Assembly: GCA_905221605.1 (NCBI GenBank)
Contig: CAJNDS010002441.1
Span: 157,501 to 195,000 of the forward strand
DNA from: Symbiodinium natans
Taxonomy: Eukaryota; Sar; Dinophyceae; Suessiales; Symbiodiniaceae
Direction of reading: 5' to 3'
DNA length: 37,500 bases
The position numbers and the translations under genes are program-made. Of this stretch, positions 8,146 to 16,969 are shown one piece after another. A model generated the notes under the pieces. That model did not search any database. It was not told the origin of the DNA and saw nothing but the letters and a program-made list of their open reading frames with translations. Within the stretch, counting starts at the first letter, position 1, and every line of letters begins with the position of its first letter.

Positions 8146-8583
8146 ATGTCGAAGCGTATTCCCAAAGTGGCCCGAGACTATAAACTGGACGAAGCTCTAG
8201 ACCTGGCCCTAAGGATCCATGTACCCATATAGTATATACTTAGGCCTTAAAGGGGTTCCTATATAGTAACTTTAGGGCTTAGGGCTTAGGGCTTAGGGTT
8301 TAGGGTTTAGGGTTAAGGGTTTCGGGTTTAGGGTTAAGGGTTTAGGGTTTACGGTTTAGGGTTTAGGGCGTACAGCGTGGAGATCCTGAACGCGAGGAAT
8401 TTCGGGAAGGCCTGCCTGAAAATTTCGTGACGCTGAACATTGGCGGCCTTTTCAAGCGAGATGGGGTGATCGTGGAGGGGCCCCCTGTTCCTGAAGGAAA
8501 CGGGGGGAGAGCAGTACGTCCGGGCCGTCCTCGACAACGAAGAAGGGGAGCCTCACCCCGCAGCGAACTCCCTGCTTTTCTGA
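8146..8583 (+). CDS. Two-exon gene with apparent frameshift, unknown product
   Basis: Exon 1 (8146-8220) starts at ATG: MSKRIPKVARDYKLDEALDL then ALRIH, donor CAT|GTACCC. The donor lies within the terminal repeat of a truncated family B element. Exon 2 (8376-8583) follows TACAG: RGDPEREEFREGLPENFVTL, then NIGGLFKRDGVIVEGPP. Both boundaries are phase 0. From about 8480 the convincing frame shifts by one: LFLKETGGEQYVRAVLDNEE then GEPHPAANSLLF, stop TGA 8581-8583. The shift lies in or near GGGGCCCCC (8478-8486) or GGGGGG (about 8501-8506). That suggests either a homopolymer sequencing error or a recent disabling indel. The intron holds the foldback remnant plus TTTAGGG units. Family unknown. 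Confidence 0.5.
8207..8278 (-). repeat. Half of a family B foldback, truncated at its centre
   Basis: This is the reverse complement of the right half of family B (AAGGATCCATGTACCCATAT ... GGGGTTCCTATATAGTA). It breaks at the central TTTAGGGC motif and continues directly as a TTTAGGG/CTTAGGG array (8278-8368). The junction is at shared telomere-like sequence. Confidence 0.75.
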
Positions 8584-8589
8584 GGCCAG

Positions 8590-9000
8590 GAAGTGCAGGT
8601 GGTGATTTTCACAGTCGGGATGGCTGACTGTGGCTCTGACAGCCGCTACTAAGTGGCAACTTGGAACACTTGCTTAACCCCAACTGGTCAGACTCGGGCT
8701 GTGGCTTGTTGGGGGGGGGGGGGGGGGGGTAAGGATTTGGTGTTTGGCGTTAGGGTGTGGGGTGGTTTTCGTGGGGGGGAGGCGAGGGGTGGGGGGGGTG
8801 GGGGGGGGTGGGGGGGGTGGGGCGGGGTTGGGGCGGGGTTGGGGCGGGGTTGGGGGGGGGGGGGGGTTGGGGCGGGGAGGGGTGCCCTAGACCCGAAACC
8901 CCTGCACCCCTGACACCCATTGCGAGTTGAATGCTTCAGGGGTTTGTGGCAAGGGCTCAGAGGTCGACGGATCCCAAGGCAGCTCCCTTGTTGCCGAATC
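8590..9000. repeat. G-rich low-complexity region, no gene
   Basis: There is a poly-G run at 8710-8728 and a G-dominated stretch at 8770-8885 (GGGGTGGGGCGGGGTTGGGG). The predicted Gly- or Pro-rich peptides are composition artefacts. The region could form G-quadruplexes. Upstream 8590-8700 may be the 3' UTR of the previous gene. Confidence 0.7.
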
Positions 9001-9008
9001 CTAACCAA

Positions 9009-9172
9009 GGTAGGCTTTTGGGATATGTTTCCATATCCTTATTCAATACAATTATTGGGTTTGAATAGGATGATATTAGTTGTTTTATTTAAAAAACTCT
9101 TTCCACGTTCCCTTCTTGGTTTTTTAACAGCATCATCTATAGGAATATTTTTCAGTGGGTCTTAAGGGCCGT
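9009..9172 (+). repeat. Family J element, third copy
   Basis: It shares AAGGTAGGCTTTTGGGATAT at the left and TCATCTATAGGAATATTTTT then TCAGTGGGTCTTAAGGGCCG at the right with copies at 2687 and 3038. It has a different, AT-rich middle. Confidence 0.55.
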
Positions 9173-9302
9173 GCTAGAACCCAGGCGTTTAGGCCCCGCC
9201 CAGTGGCCGGTCGCGCCGAAGCCCCACGCTAGTTCCTAAATCCAAGCCGCCTGGGGCACGCAAAAATCACCCCTAAACCCAAAACTCTAGAAAAAACAAA
9301 AA

Positions 9303-9384
9303 CCCTAAACCCTAAACCCTAGACCCTAAACCCTAAACCCTAAACCCGAAACCCTAAACCTTAAACCCTAAACCCTAAACCCTA
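9303..9384 (-). repeat. CCCTAAA tract
   Basis: About eleven units with a few CCCGAAA and CCTTAAA variants. The 85-bp spacer that follows (9386-9470) is GC-rich and open on both strands; I do not call an exon. Confidence 0.75.
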
Positions 9385-9468
9385 GTCTTGGGAGGAAGGC
9401 CGGTCCGCCCAATGTTGGGCAGCTGCAGTCGGGAGCGCCTTGGCCCGACGGCCTGTCTGTCCTTCTTT

Positions 9469-10080
9469 GGGTTTAGGGTTTAGGGTTTGGGGTTTGGGGT
9501 TTGGGGTGCAGGGTTTAGGGTTTGGGGTTTGGGGTTTAGGGTTTAGGGGTTTAGGGGTTTAGGGGTTTAGGGGTTTAGGGGTTTAGGGGTTTAGGGGTTT
9601 AGGGGTTTAGGGGTTTAGGGGTTTAGGGGTTTAGGGGTTTAGGGGTTTAGGGGTTTAGGGGTTTAGGGGTTTAGGGGTTTAGGGTTTAGGGGTTTAGGGG
9701 TTTAGGGGTTTAGGGGTGTTAGGGGTTTAGGGATTTAGGGGTTTAGGGGTTTAGGGGGGGTTTAGGGGTTTAGGGGTTTAGGGGTTTACGGGTTTAGGGG
9801 CTTAGGGGTTTAGAGTTTAGGGTGTAGGGTTTAGGGTGGTTTAGGGTGCAGGGTTTTGGGGCTTAGGGGTTTATAGTTTAGGGGTTTCAGGGTGTAGGGG
9901 TTTAGGGGTTTAGGGGTTTAGGGTTTTGGGTTTTTTGTGTTTTGGGGTTTTGAGGTTTAGGGGTAGGGGTTCAAGGGTTTTGGGATTAGGGGTTTTGGGG
10001 TTGGGGGTTTCGGGGGTTTTGGGGTTTTCGGGTTTAGGGGTTTAAGGGTTTGGGGGTTTAGGGGTTTAGGGGTTTAGTTT
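9469..10080 (+). repeat. Long array homogenised to TTTAGGGG (8-bp unit)
   Basis: After a few 7-bp units (9469-9540), about 25 consecutive 8-bp TTTAGGGG units run to about 9720. They then decay into TTTTGGGG, TTAGGGG and related variants to 10080. This is the longest tandem array in the window and its unit differs from the other tracts. Confidence 0.9.
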
Positions 10081-10164
10081 CAGGGCCGAGAGGAGAAGCT
10101 GAGGCCCCGAACTCCCTAAGCCGCTGAAGCCGCAAAGGCCCTTCTCAGGCTATGCAAACCTTAA

Positions 10165-10243
10165 CCTAGGATGCCCAGTGGTGCCCTTATTCCCTTTTTT
10201 TTTTTGATTTCATTATTATTACTATTATTATTATTATTTATTT

Positions 10244-10274
<31 letters not shown>

Positions 10275-11160
10275 GGGCTTAGGTTCCCTTATGAACCCCT
10301 GTTAAGCAAAAAAGGGCAAACCCGTTTTAATACTAGGCTTCTGAGACAACCTGGTAGCCCATTGGGGGCCTTTGATTTTCATTGTTGGCTTCGAGGTTCC
10401 CTTATAATTAAGGGGTATAAGGAGGGACCCCTACAAGGGACCCTTGATCTTATTCCCCTATATAACCCCTCTATAAACCTTATGTAGCCTCTATATACCT
10501 AAGTAGCCCCTAAACACCCCCTAAGGTCCCTTGTAAGGGTCCCTCCTTTAGTCTCTTGATATAAGGTAGCCGCGCGACAAAAGGGTGCCCTTATTAGAAG
10601 ATGGTGACTGGGCTACCCAAGACAATTCCCATTAAAATATGAACGCAGTGAGACAGGATTTTGGAAGAGGAAATCATTTGTAACCGCTAGAAAGAACTGG
10701 GTGATGAATCCAAGGGTCTAGAACTGTGGGCGAAAGACCTAAATTTTATATTCAAAATGGAATGCGTGCGTCCTTGCGTCCTTACCATTACATTTAATAT
10801 TAAAATTAAGGGCTTTTGGGAAGGTTAACCAGCTATAATACTAAGGGCTCAATGGTCATGATTCCAAGGTGTTACACGGTTATAGCTGGAGAACCTGATG
10901 TTGGGCGCTCACTCGTTCTCTCATTAAATTCATGCGCTTCACTTATAATTTAATTTCGTTTTCTCGTTTACGCGGTTCGCAAGCTCACTATTATTAATTG
11001 AATATCCGGGCCTCACGTATTCTCTTAATATGCCCGGAGAAGAGAAATACAGTAGTTTTATTATTAATGCGGGCGAACAAGAGATTTATTATAAGCCCGC
11101 ACTACGCTCGTTCACACGTTCACGCAATAATAAGGTGACTGGGGCCACCTAAGACAATCG
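10165..11160. repeat. Nested foldbacks enclosing an AT-rich island; no gene
   Basis: Pieces of family C occur at 10165-10350 (CCAGTGGTGCCCTTATTCCC plus poly-T and a 25-G run) and 10570-10615 (GGGTGCCCTTATTAGAAGAT, ACTGGGCTACCC). Family D lies at 10400-10560, with inverted arms GGAGGGACCCCTACAAGGGA and TCCCTTGTAAGGGTCCCTCC. From 10630 to 11130 the DNA turns AT-rich with short hairpins and CGTTCAC-type repeats, unlike the rest of the window. No open frame of interest. Confidence 0.65.
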
Positions 11161-11162
11161 CC

Positions 11163-11380
11163 TTTAAGGGTTTTAAGGGTCTTAAGGGATTTAAGGGTTT
11201 TAAGGGTTTTAAAGGGTTTAAGGGGTCTGAGGGCTTGGGTTTTTAAGGGTTGTAAGGGTTTAAGGGAAAGAAGGGCTTTAAGGGCTGTAAGGGGTTTAAG
11301 AATTTAAGGGCTTTCAGGGTTTAAGGGCTTAAGGGTTTTCAGGGTTTAAGGGTTTTAAGGGTCGAAGGGTTGTAAACTTG
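11163..11380 (+). repeat. Degenerate TTTAAGGG array
   Basis: The unit is TTTTAAGGG/TTTAAGGG with an additional A relative to the telomere motif. It is repeated irregularly over about 215 bp. Confidence 0.8.
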
Positions 11381-11465
11381 TTTTTGCTGGTTTAAGGTGT
11401 ATTTGGTTCCAGGTCAGATCACCCATCTCCTGAACCTCTCGACCCCAAAGCCTAAACCTCAAGCC

Positions 11466-11562
11466 TTGGGATGTTCCCCCCCTGTACTAACAGTCCTTAA
11501 TAGGGATTACAATCGGGGGGGTACTATAATCCCCACTAAGGACTGTTAGTATAAGGGGGAAC
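11466..11562. repeat. Family A foldback, best copy
   Basis: The left arm GGATGTTCCCCCCCTGTACT AACAGTCCTTAATAGGGATT pairs with the right arm AATCCCCACTAAGGACTGTT AGTATAAGGGGGAACA. It is followed immediately by a CCCTAAA tract. Other copies: 16870-16969, 28041-28143 (nested), halves at 11838-11882 and 16-40. Confidence 0.85.
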
Positions 11563-11638
11563 AACCCTAAACCCTAAACCCTAAACCCTAAACCCTAAAC
11601 CCTAAACCCTAAACCCTAAACCCTAAACCCTAAACCTC
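11563..11638 (-). repeat. CCCTAAA tract joined to the end of a foldback
   Basis: Ten units begin exactly at the expected end of the family A right terminus (GGGGGAACA|ACCCTAAA). Confidence 0.85.
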
Positions 11639-11668
11639 AAACCGTTCGTTGAGCTCATCGCTTTTCAG

Positions 11669-13765
11669 GTTCCCACCACTCAGTACACCGTCGACGAGTC
11701 GCCGCAGCGCTTCGCTTGTGTTTAGGGTTTAGGGTTTAGGGTTTTGGGTTTAGGGTTTAGGATTTAGGGTTTGGGGGTTCCAGAGCTGTGTTTTGTAGCT
11801 TCCGTGTTGGGGTCGGGTTTAGGGTTTAGGTTGGCCCGATGAGAATCCCTAAAGGACTGTTAGTATAAGGCGCAACATCCCAAGTCTAGGGTTTTGCTTC
11901 TTGGGTTTAGCCATTTCAAGCCAGGGTCCTTATTCGCAATACGCCTGCAGCCTTCAAGCAGGCTTGACCCACGTGCCAAGAATATACGTGCCTCCGGTAG
12001 CTGGAAACAAGGCTGTTGAGTTTCCCAAAAACTTCAAGGGACTTGTCTGTGTATATGGTTTGGGAAGGGAGACTCAGAAGAACGAAACACAAAACATAAA
12101 GGACCTCAAACGGACCTTAAATCCTAAGCCTGAAGCCCTCAAGCATATGAACCCTAAACTCTGGGCCCTGCGGAACCTGTGTACGCTTGGCAAAAGGGCA
12201 TGTGTACAGTTCCATTTTGAGCACACCCTAAACCTTTAACCCTTTGCCGTAAGGCAAACCCCAATATGGTAACCCCAAACCCTAAACCCCAAACCCTAAA
12301 CCCTAAACCCCAAACCCTAAACCCTAAACCCTAAACCCATAGAGGTTGCCCGGGCTTCGGGGAGTTCCATCTTCAGGTCTCTATCAGCTGTGCGCCGCGC
12401 CACGGTAAGCTCGCTGATGGACCGAGCCACTTGTCAAGTGTGGCTTCCGAATTTGGCGTTAAGCCCTAAACCCTAAACCCTAAACCCTAAACCCTAAACC
12501 CTAAACCCTAAACCCAAGGGTTTTGGGTTTGCAGTTTCGTGTGTTAGAAGTCTTGCGAAAGTATGCGTGCCTTGTTTATATTCTGAGGGTCCATGCACCT
12601 GTCTAGTGTATACTTCTATGGGCCTTCTCCGGCTTTCGGTTGTTCAGCAGCAGGCTTTCGGGTTTGGAGTGTAGAGTAGACCCTAAACCCTAAACCCGAA
12701 ACCCTAAACCCTAAACCCTTCATAGTTCTGGGGTCTTCTGTGGGATGCAAGGCTGTCGAAGAGGTTGCACCACCGGGATTCTGTGCAGCCACCCCTGCGG
12801 CCGGGACGCTCAGAGAGGGCTGGGGTAAAGGATGTGAGTGCGCCATTCTGGGTCTGTGTGGTGTTAGGGTGTTTGGGTGTATGGGTGTATGGGTGTTTGG
12901 GTGTTTGGGTGTTTGGGTGTGTGCGTCTGTGTGCGTTAGGGCTTAGAGCTTAGGGCTTAGGGTTTAGGGTTTAGGGTTTCGGGCTGGGGTTCATGGTTTC
13001 GGCCTAGGGTTTCGGGTGTGTGTCAGAGGTTGTCAGGTTTGCCGGGACCGTCAGCAATATCATTGTTTAAGTTTTTACTTCCTTACCGAATTAGGCTTGG
13101 AAGCGGCCATAGCGAAAGCTGTCACATTTGTAACCCCAATCACAACCACGCCCGAAACCCTAGACTCTAGACCCAAGTCATAACTAGCCATGGACCCCTA
13201 TAGCCTAAACCCTAAACCCTAAACCCTAAACCTTCACGATGACCCCAAAAGCCTTTGGCTAAGTCCCCAATGGCAGGCCAGCATCGTGGCGACCGAGGCG
13301 TCCTTTGGGGAGCGCCTGCTTCTCAGGTGTAGGTTTTTTTGGGTTTAAGGTTTCAGGGTTTAGGGTTCAGGGTTTAGGGTTTAGGATTTAGGCTTTAGGG
13401 CTTATAATTGGGACATGCTCTTAGGATGGTATAGCTTCTACCGTTGTCCCCTTGTTTTCAAGGGCCCGCCAGGCAAACTGGTTGCGTGCTTCGTGTTTGC
13501 CTAAAGAAACCTTTATACTTGTTGCAAGAGAATATACAAGTACCAATAGTCAAGGTACGCATCCTTTTGCAAGAGTATTTGGGTTACTCCAGGTAGGGCC
13601 TCAGTCAGTTCTATCTTTGGGTGGCCTTGGATTTAAATTTATTGATATCATCATCATCATTATTATTAACATCATATTTTTATTATTGTTATTCTATGCT
13701 TGTTTAAGGTGGTGGGCTGTTTATGGCTACAGTGCTTCCAGCATCCACCTAAGCCCTTGATTACT
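11669..13765 (+). CDS. Spliced gene, up to eight exons, unknown product
   Basis: Exons with good signals: 11669-11719 (VPTTQYTVDESPQRFAC; acceptor CTTTTCAG, donor GTTTAG), 12377-12404 (VSISCAPRH; donor GTAAGC), 12535 onward (acceptor GGGTTTGCAG), 12726-12824 (FWGLLWDARLSKRLHHRDSV; donor GTAAAG), 13037-13129 (YFLTELGLEAAIAKAVTF; donor GTAACC), 13277-13326 (ASIVATEASFGERLLL; donor AG|GTGTAG), 13463-13592 (ARQANWLRASCLPKETFILV then AREYTSTNSQGTHPFARVFG; donor CAG|GTAGGG) and 13709-13765 (VVGCLWLQCFQHPPKPLIT; donor GTACGT). From 12726 to 13765 every junction is in phase (0,0,0,2,0). The earlier exons may belong to another gene. Introns contain telomere tracts. The 3' end is open: frames at 13766-13890 (YCTFLVVPCFMFAKW or MEEENEESKKSQGPEEG) are candidates. 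No known family. Confidence 0.55.
11951..12050 (+). CDS. Possible exon
   Basis: After CGCCTGCAG| the frame reads SLQAGLTHVPRIYVPPVAG then NKAVEFPKNFKGLVC, and ends TGT|GTATAT. It is part of a 112-codon open frame whose later part decays into degenerate telomere sequence (NPKPEALK...). It lies between exons 11669 and 12377 on the same strand and may belong to that gene. Confidence 0.4.
12272..12515 (-). repeat. Two CCCTAAA tracts flanking a 28-bp exon
   Basis: Tracts at 12272-12340 (with CCCCAAA variants) and 12462-12515. The second fills the 130-bp intron 12405-12534. Confidence 0.8.
12846..12980 (+). repeat. GTGTTTGGGTGTATGGGT array and TTTAGGG tract in an intron
   Basis: A TTTGGGTG/TATGGGTG variant array runs into TTAGGGCTTAGGG and TTTAGGG units. 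All of it lies within the predicted intron 12825-13036. Confidence 0.7.
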
Positions 13766-14075
13766 GTACGTTTTTGGTTGTACCTTGCTTTATGTTCGCA
13801 AAATGGAAGAAGAAAATGAGGAATCCAAGAAAAGTCAGGGTCCTGAAGAAGGTCCTTTAGGCTCAATGGGCCCCTACAGAAATTACAATCACCCTAAACC
13901 CTAAACCCAAAACCCTAAACCCTAGGATGCCTGGTTCGGCAAGAATATGTACTCATAAACTCAGGAGGAAGGACTCTGTGCTCAACTGATTGAGTTTAGT
14001 GTTTGGGGTTTCAGGGTTTTCAGGGTTTAGGGTTTTAGGGTTTAGTGTTTAGGGTTGAGGCCGTATCAGGTTCAG

Positions 14076-14147
14076 TCATCGCGACGCCTCCAGTGAAAGT
14101 GTGCACTCTCCGACCTCCCCGTCAGATGGCCGCCTTCATTGAAGTGG
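14076..14147 (+). CDS. Short exon ending at a foldback terminus
   Basis: After ATCAGGTTCAG| the frame reads VIATPPVKVCTLRPPRQMAA then FIEV, and ends G|GTACCC. The donor GT is the first base pair of the family F foldback (14148-14301). Starts needing one base, ends phase 1. Family unknown. Confidence 0.45.
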
Positions 14148-14301
14148 GTACCCAGAGACTCCAAACACCCCTTAATTAAGGAATATCATCATAAAAGGAA
14201 CCCTGATATGATTCAGGTTATATTCCGAAACCCTCAACCCTAAACCCTAAACCCTAAACGGGTACATTCCTTAATGAAGGGGTTTTGGAGTCTCTGGGTA
14301 C
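14148..14301. repeat. Family F foldback with telomere insert
   Basis: The inverted arms are GTACCCAGAGACTCCAAACA CCCCTTAATTAAGGAAT and ATTCCTTAATGAAGGGGTTT TGGAGTCTCTGGGTAC. A CCCTAAA block (14227-14259) lies in the right arm between GGTTATATTCC (14216-14226) and GGGTACATTCC (14260-14270). Sister copies at 23622-23730 and 28020-28237 lack it. Confidence 0.85.
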
Positions 14302-14329
14302 GACCCGGTGGGTCGTGGCTACTCCGGCA

Positions 14330-14700
14330 CCCTAAGCCCTACACCCTAAACCCTAAACCCTAAACCCTAAACCCCAAACCCTAAACCCCAAATCCGAAAC
14401 CCTAAACCCTAAACCCCAAACCCCAAACCCTAAACCCTAAACCCAGACCCTGAACCCTAAACCCTAAACCCTAAACCCTGAACCCTGAACCCTAAACCCT
14501 AACCCTAAACCCAACCCTAAACCCTAAACCGCATCTTCAGTATTTGACTGCGGTCAAGAAGACAGACTGCCCTAAGCCCCTACGCCCCTAAACCCTCAAA
14601 CCCCAATCCGGAACCCTAAACCCTAAACCCTAATCCCTAAACCCTAAACCCTGAACCCTAAACCCTAAACCCCAATCCCTAAACCCTAAACCCTGAACCG
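14330..14700 (-). repeat. Mixed CCCTAAA / CCCCAAA / CCCTGAA tracts with a possible mini exon
   Basis: Telomere-like arrays occupy 14330-14530 and 14583-14700. The short spacer 14541-14591 reads YLTAVKKTDCPKPLRP then TAA after GCATCTTCAG and could be a terminal exon (low confidence). Confidence 0.7.
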
Positions 14701-14739
14701 TGAACCCGAATAGCCCTGAGCCCTTAAGCCCCTCCACAG

Positions 14740-14806
14740 CAGAGGTGCCCCTTCTCCTTTCCTTGGCGGGCCGGCTCCGGTGCTGCGAGGGGAGGAGCGG
14801 AGTTGG
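14740..14806 (+). CDS. Possible exon ending at a telomere tract
   Basis: After CCCCTCCACAG| it is open in two frames (QRCPFSFPWRAGSGAARGGA or EVPLLLSLAGRLRCCEGRSG). It ends TTGG|GTTTAGGG at the start of a TTTAGGG array (14807-14930). Confidence 0.3.
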
Positions 14807-15030
14807 GTTTAGGGTTTAGGGTTTAGGGTTTAGGGTTTCGGGTTTCGGGTTTAGGGTTTAGGGTTTAGGGTTTAGGGTTTACGGTGTAGTGTAGGGTTTA
14901 AGGTTTAGGGTTGAGGGTTGAGGGTTTAGGGAGCTTTTCGTTTGGGATCTGTAATCCCTTCCCACCCCAACGTCCTTCAACCTTTTCGTTTGAATGTTTG
15001 GAATGTTTGGAGTCTGGAGACTTGTCGAGG

Positions 15031-15130
15031 GCAGAGAGAAAGAGAGAGAGAGAGAGAGGGAGACAGGGAGCGAGCGAGAGAGAAACATGAGAGAGAGAGA
15101 GAGAGAGCAAGAGAGTGATGGAGAGAATCA
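15031..15130 (+). repeat. GA/CT microsatellite
   Basis: Mostly AGAGAG units with GGGAGACAGGGAGCGAGCGA interruptions. On the minus strand the (CT)n could act as a polypyrimidine tract ahead of ...CCTCGACAAG|, followed by an open frame (SPDSKHSKHSNEKVEGRWGG, about 14950-15024). That frame may continue the minus-strand gene 15309-15914. Confidence 0.75.
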
Positions 15131-15308
15131 GGAAACGTCAGAACAGCCCGACATCTGATTACATCGAGCATGCCCACCTTGACATGTTTTATATAGCCTG
15201 AACTTCAACCGGAGGGGGCAATGACGTATCGGAGCCCCCCGGGAAGGCTGGAGAGCGCCTAAGGCATGGCCACCAACTACCCACCCAGTTGGCAGCTCAC
15301 TCACTCAC

Positions 15309-15914
15309 CACTCATGAGCGGCCTGGGGACTCGTTTGGGGATGGGCCTCTGCGATTAAGCCGTGAGCCCAGCTGTGTTTTGAGGGCTTGTAATTCCTTTT
15401 GAAGGGCGAGGGGTCACGGTTTTGCGCGGATATGTAAGTGCCGAGCCATGGGTTGTTTAAGGCGAGTACGCGTGAGTTTGGATTTGTTGTGCGTCTGATC
15501 AGCTGTACAGAAGTTTGAGGAGCGTGTAGGTAGCACGAAAGTCCTAACACTGCCCATATGTGTCAGGGCTGTGGAAATCCCAAAGTTTGCTATTTCAACC
15601 TGAAACCCTAAACCCTAAACCCTAAACCCTACACCCTAACCCTAAACCCCAAACCCAAACCTTAGACCTGTAGCCAGAAACCACAGGAGGGCACCACAGG
15701 GGCGCAACATCTTTCCGGCTACAGCAGCCCCATGCAGGAGAGCATGAAGGCTCTGTAGCCCTGGGAGGTGAAAGGTTTAGGGCTTTGGGGTTTAAGGTTT
15801 AGAGGGTTTAGGGTTTTGGGTGTAGGGCTGCGTGGATTTTGGGCGTCTTAGGTCCGAAACACCAAACCGTTTCGCGGCGTCCGAAGCCCGACTCAATCCC
15901 CATAGCGCCCACAT
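15309..15914 (-). CDS. Spliced gene with start codon, unknown product (3' end open)
   Basis: Exon 1 is 15914-15863: ATG, MWALWGLSRASDAAKRF, G|GTGTTT. Exon 2 is 15760-15668: after TTCACCTCCCAG, LQSLHALLHGAAVAGKML then CGALLWFLAT, G|GTCTAAGG. Exon 3 is 15543-15309: after GCAGTGTTAG, LSCYLHAPQTSVQLIRRTTN ... HSWAHGLIAEAHPQTSPQAA, ending TG|GTGAGT. Both introns are phase 1 and each junction makes a Gly codon. Intron 1 (102 bp) and intron 2 (124 bp) contain CCCTAAA or TTTAGGG blocks. The N-terminus is hydrophobic and basic (two amphipathic or hydrophobic stretches before residue 50), which fits an organelle-targeting or membrane-anchor segment. The continuation beyond the strong GTGAGT donor is uncertain. 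Family unknown. Confidence 0.6.
15600..15830. repeat. Telomere blocks within the introns of the minus-strand gene
   Basis: A C-strand block at 15602-15660 lies in intron 15544-15667. A degenerate G-strand block at 15775-15830 lies in intron 15761-15862. Confidence 0.75.
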
Positions 15915-15983
15915 GCTTCCAGAGACTCCAGTATCCCGAATTCACTTAGGTTGAAGGTTTCAGGGTTTAGGATCCCTACAGTG

Positions 15984-16117
15984 CAACTTCCGGAATACGG
16001 GAGTTTCAAAAATAGGGGACCCCAAATATAGAGCCCTCAAATAGTAGGATTCCCTCATAAGAAGGCCCAGAATAAGGTACCCCTAAGTTCGGAACCCCCC
16101 CCCCCATATCCCCTAAT
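15984..16117. repeat. Family G element, copy without telomere insert
   Basis: It shares GGGGACCCC...AGGATTCCCTCATAA and AATAAGGTACCCCTAAGTTC with 6181-6357. A poly-C run lies near its right end. No CCCTAAA insert is present. Confidence 0.65.
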
Positions 16118-16126
16118 TCTGGCATC

Positions 16127-16492
16127 GTGGAATCTCTGTCTGGGATGTTTCATGAACCTGAGAGTCAAGGCTGTCATCTACAGCGAGGTGTGATTCAAGG
16201 GCAAGCATGGTACGGTCCTTTGCCTCGCTCGAAAAACACCAGGTGTTTAGGGTTTAGGGTGGCAACATCGCTGGGTGCTGAGTCTGTATCCCCCTTGGGA
16301 ATTATTTTTTTATTTTTGTTCATTTAAAACCCAAGAGGATATTAAACATGTCGTTGTTATTAAGGTCCTAAGGGGAGTATAGCAGTTCTGGGCCACGTTC
16401 GGCTGCTGCAAGCTGCACGGTCGAGGGCACGCGTTGATACCGTATCGGAGCCTGGCATGGACGCTGTCATTGCTGATGCTTTGTACCCCTAA
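16127..16492 (+). CDS. 3' part of a spliced gene, unknown product
   Basis: Exon 16127-16187 reads VESLSGMFHEPESQGCHLQR and ends G|GTGTGA. Terminal exon 16383-16492 follows GGGGAGTATAG: VLGHVRLLQAARSRARVDTV then SEPGMDAVIADALYP and stop TAA. The phase 1 junction agrees (G plus CA). An alternative model reads the first frame on through GTTTAGGGTTTAGGG to TCT|GTATCC at 16285 and enters the last exon in another frame (QFWATFGCCKLHGRGHALIP). Either way the acceptor is the right terminus of a family H element. Confidence 0.45.
16284..16382. repeat. Family H foldback, introner-like copy 1
   Basis: The left terminus CTGTATCCCCCTTGGGAATT and the right terminus TTAAGGTCCTAAGGGGAGTATAG are imperfect inverted repeats. 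The inside contains AAAACCCAAGAGGATATTAAAC. The left end offers a GT donor (CT|GTATCC) and the right end a TATAG| acceptor. Second copy at 18547-18631. Confidence 0.65.
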
Positions 16493-16659
16493 ACCCTAAC
16501 CCCTCAACCCTAAACCCTAAACCCCCAAAACCCTAAACCCTCAACGTCCCTCAGAACTTAGAATCCTGAGAACTTAAAGACTTAGAGGCCCCAAAACCCT
16601 GAATTGGAGAGCCGGAGCCCAAACCAACGACGTTTTTTTTTTTTTTTTTTTTTTCCGGA

Positions 16660-16815
16660 GCTCTGAAACTTATTAGGGTTCTTCAGGGAGGGGGCTTCAA
16701 AGGGCCTAGTACTCCCCGCTACTCCCTCAGGCTCCCAAAACTTCCCTAAGGTTCCATAGGTACCTACCCCCCATGAACCCCCCTCCCTTAAGGACCCTGT
16801 AATGAAACCCTAAAA
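16660..16815. repeat. Family I foldback, copy 1
   Basis: GGTTCTTCAGGGAGGGGGCTTCA at the left pairs with TGAACCCCCCTCCCTTAAGG at the right. The middle (CTACTCCCTCAGGCTCCC) matches the copy at 17600-17755. A 20-T run precedes it (16634-16653). Confidence 0.65.
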
Positions 16816-16869
16816 CCCCAATAAACTCTCAACCTTGTCTGTGTAGATTTAGCCTTAAACCCCAACATT

Positions 16870-16969
16870 GAGGATGTTCACCCTTTCATTGACAGTCCCT
16901 AATAGGGATTCTAGTACCCCTTTTCCCTATTAAGGACTGTTAGGATAAGGGGGAACATCCCAACCAACA
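16870..16969. repeat. Family A foldback
   Basis: The arms are GACAGTCCCTAATAGGGATT and CCCTATTAAGGACTGTTAGG ATAAGGGGGAACATCCCAAC. About 100 bp, no coding capacity. Confidence 0.8.

Noticed and set aside
8653-9008. Gly-rich (+) and Pro-rich (-) proteins
   Set aside because: Produced by poly-G and GGGGTGGGG low complexity.
9386-9470. GC-rich spacer open on both strands
   Set aside because: KKDRQAVGPRRSRLQLPNIG (-) and CWAAAVGSALARRPVCPSLG (+) are equally plausible and splice signals are weak, so no call was made.
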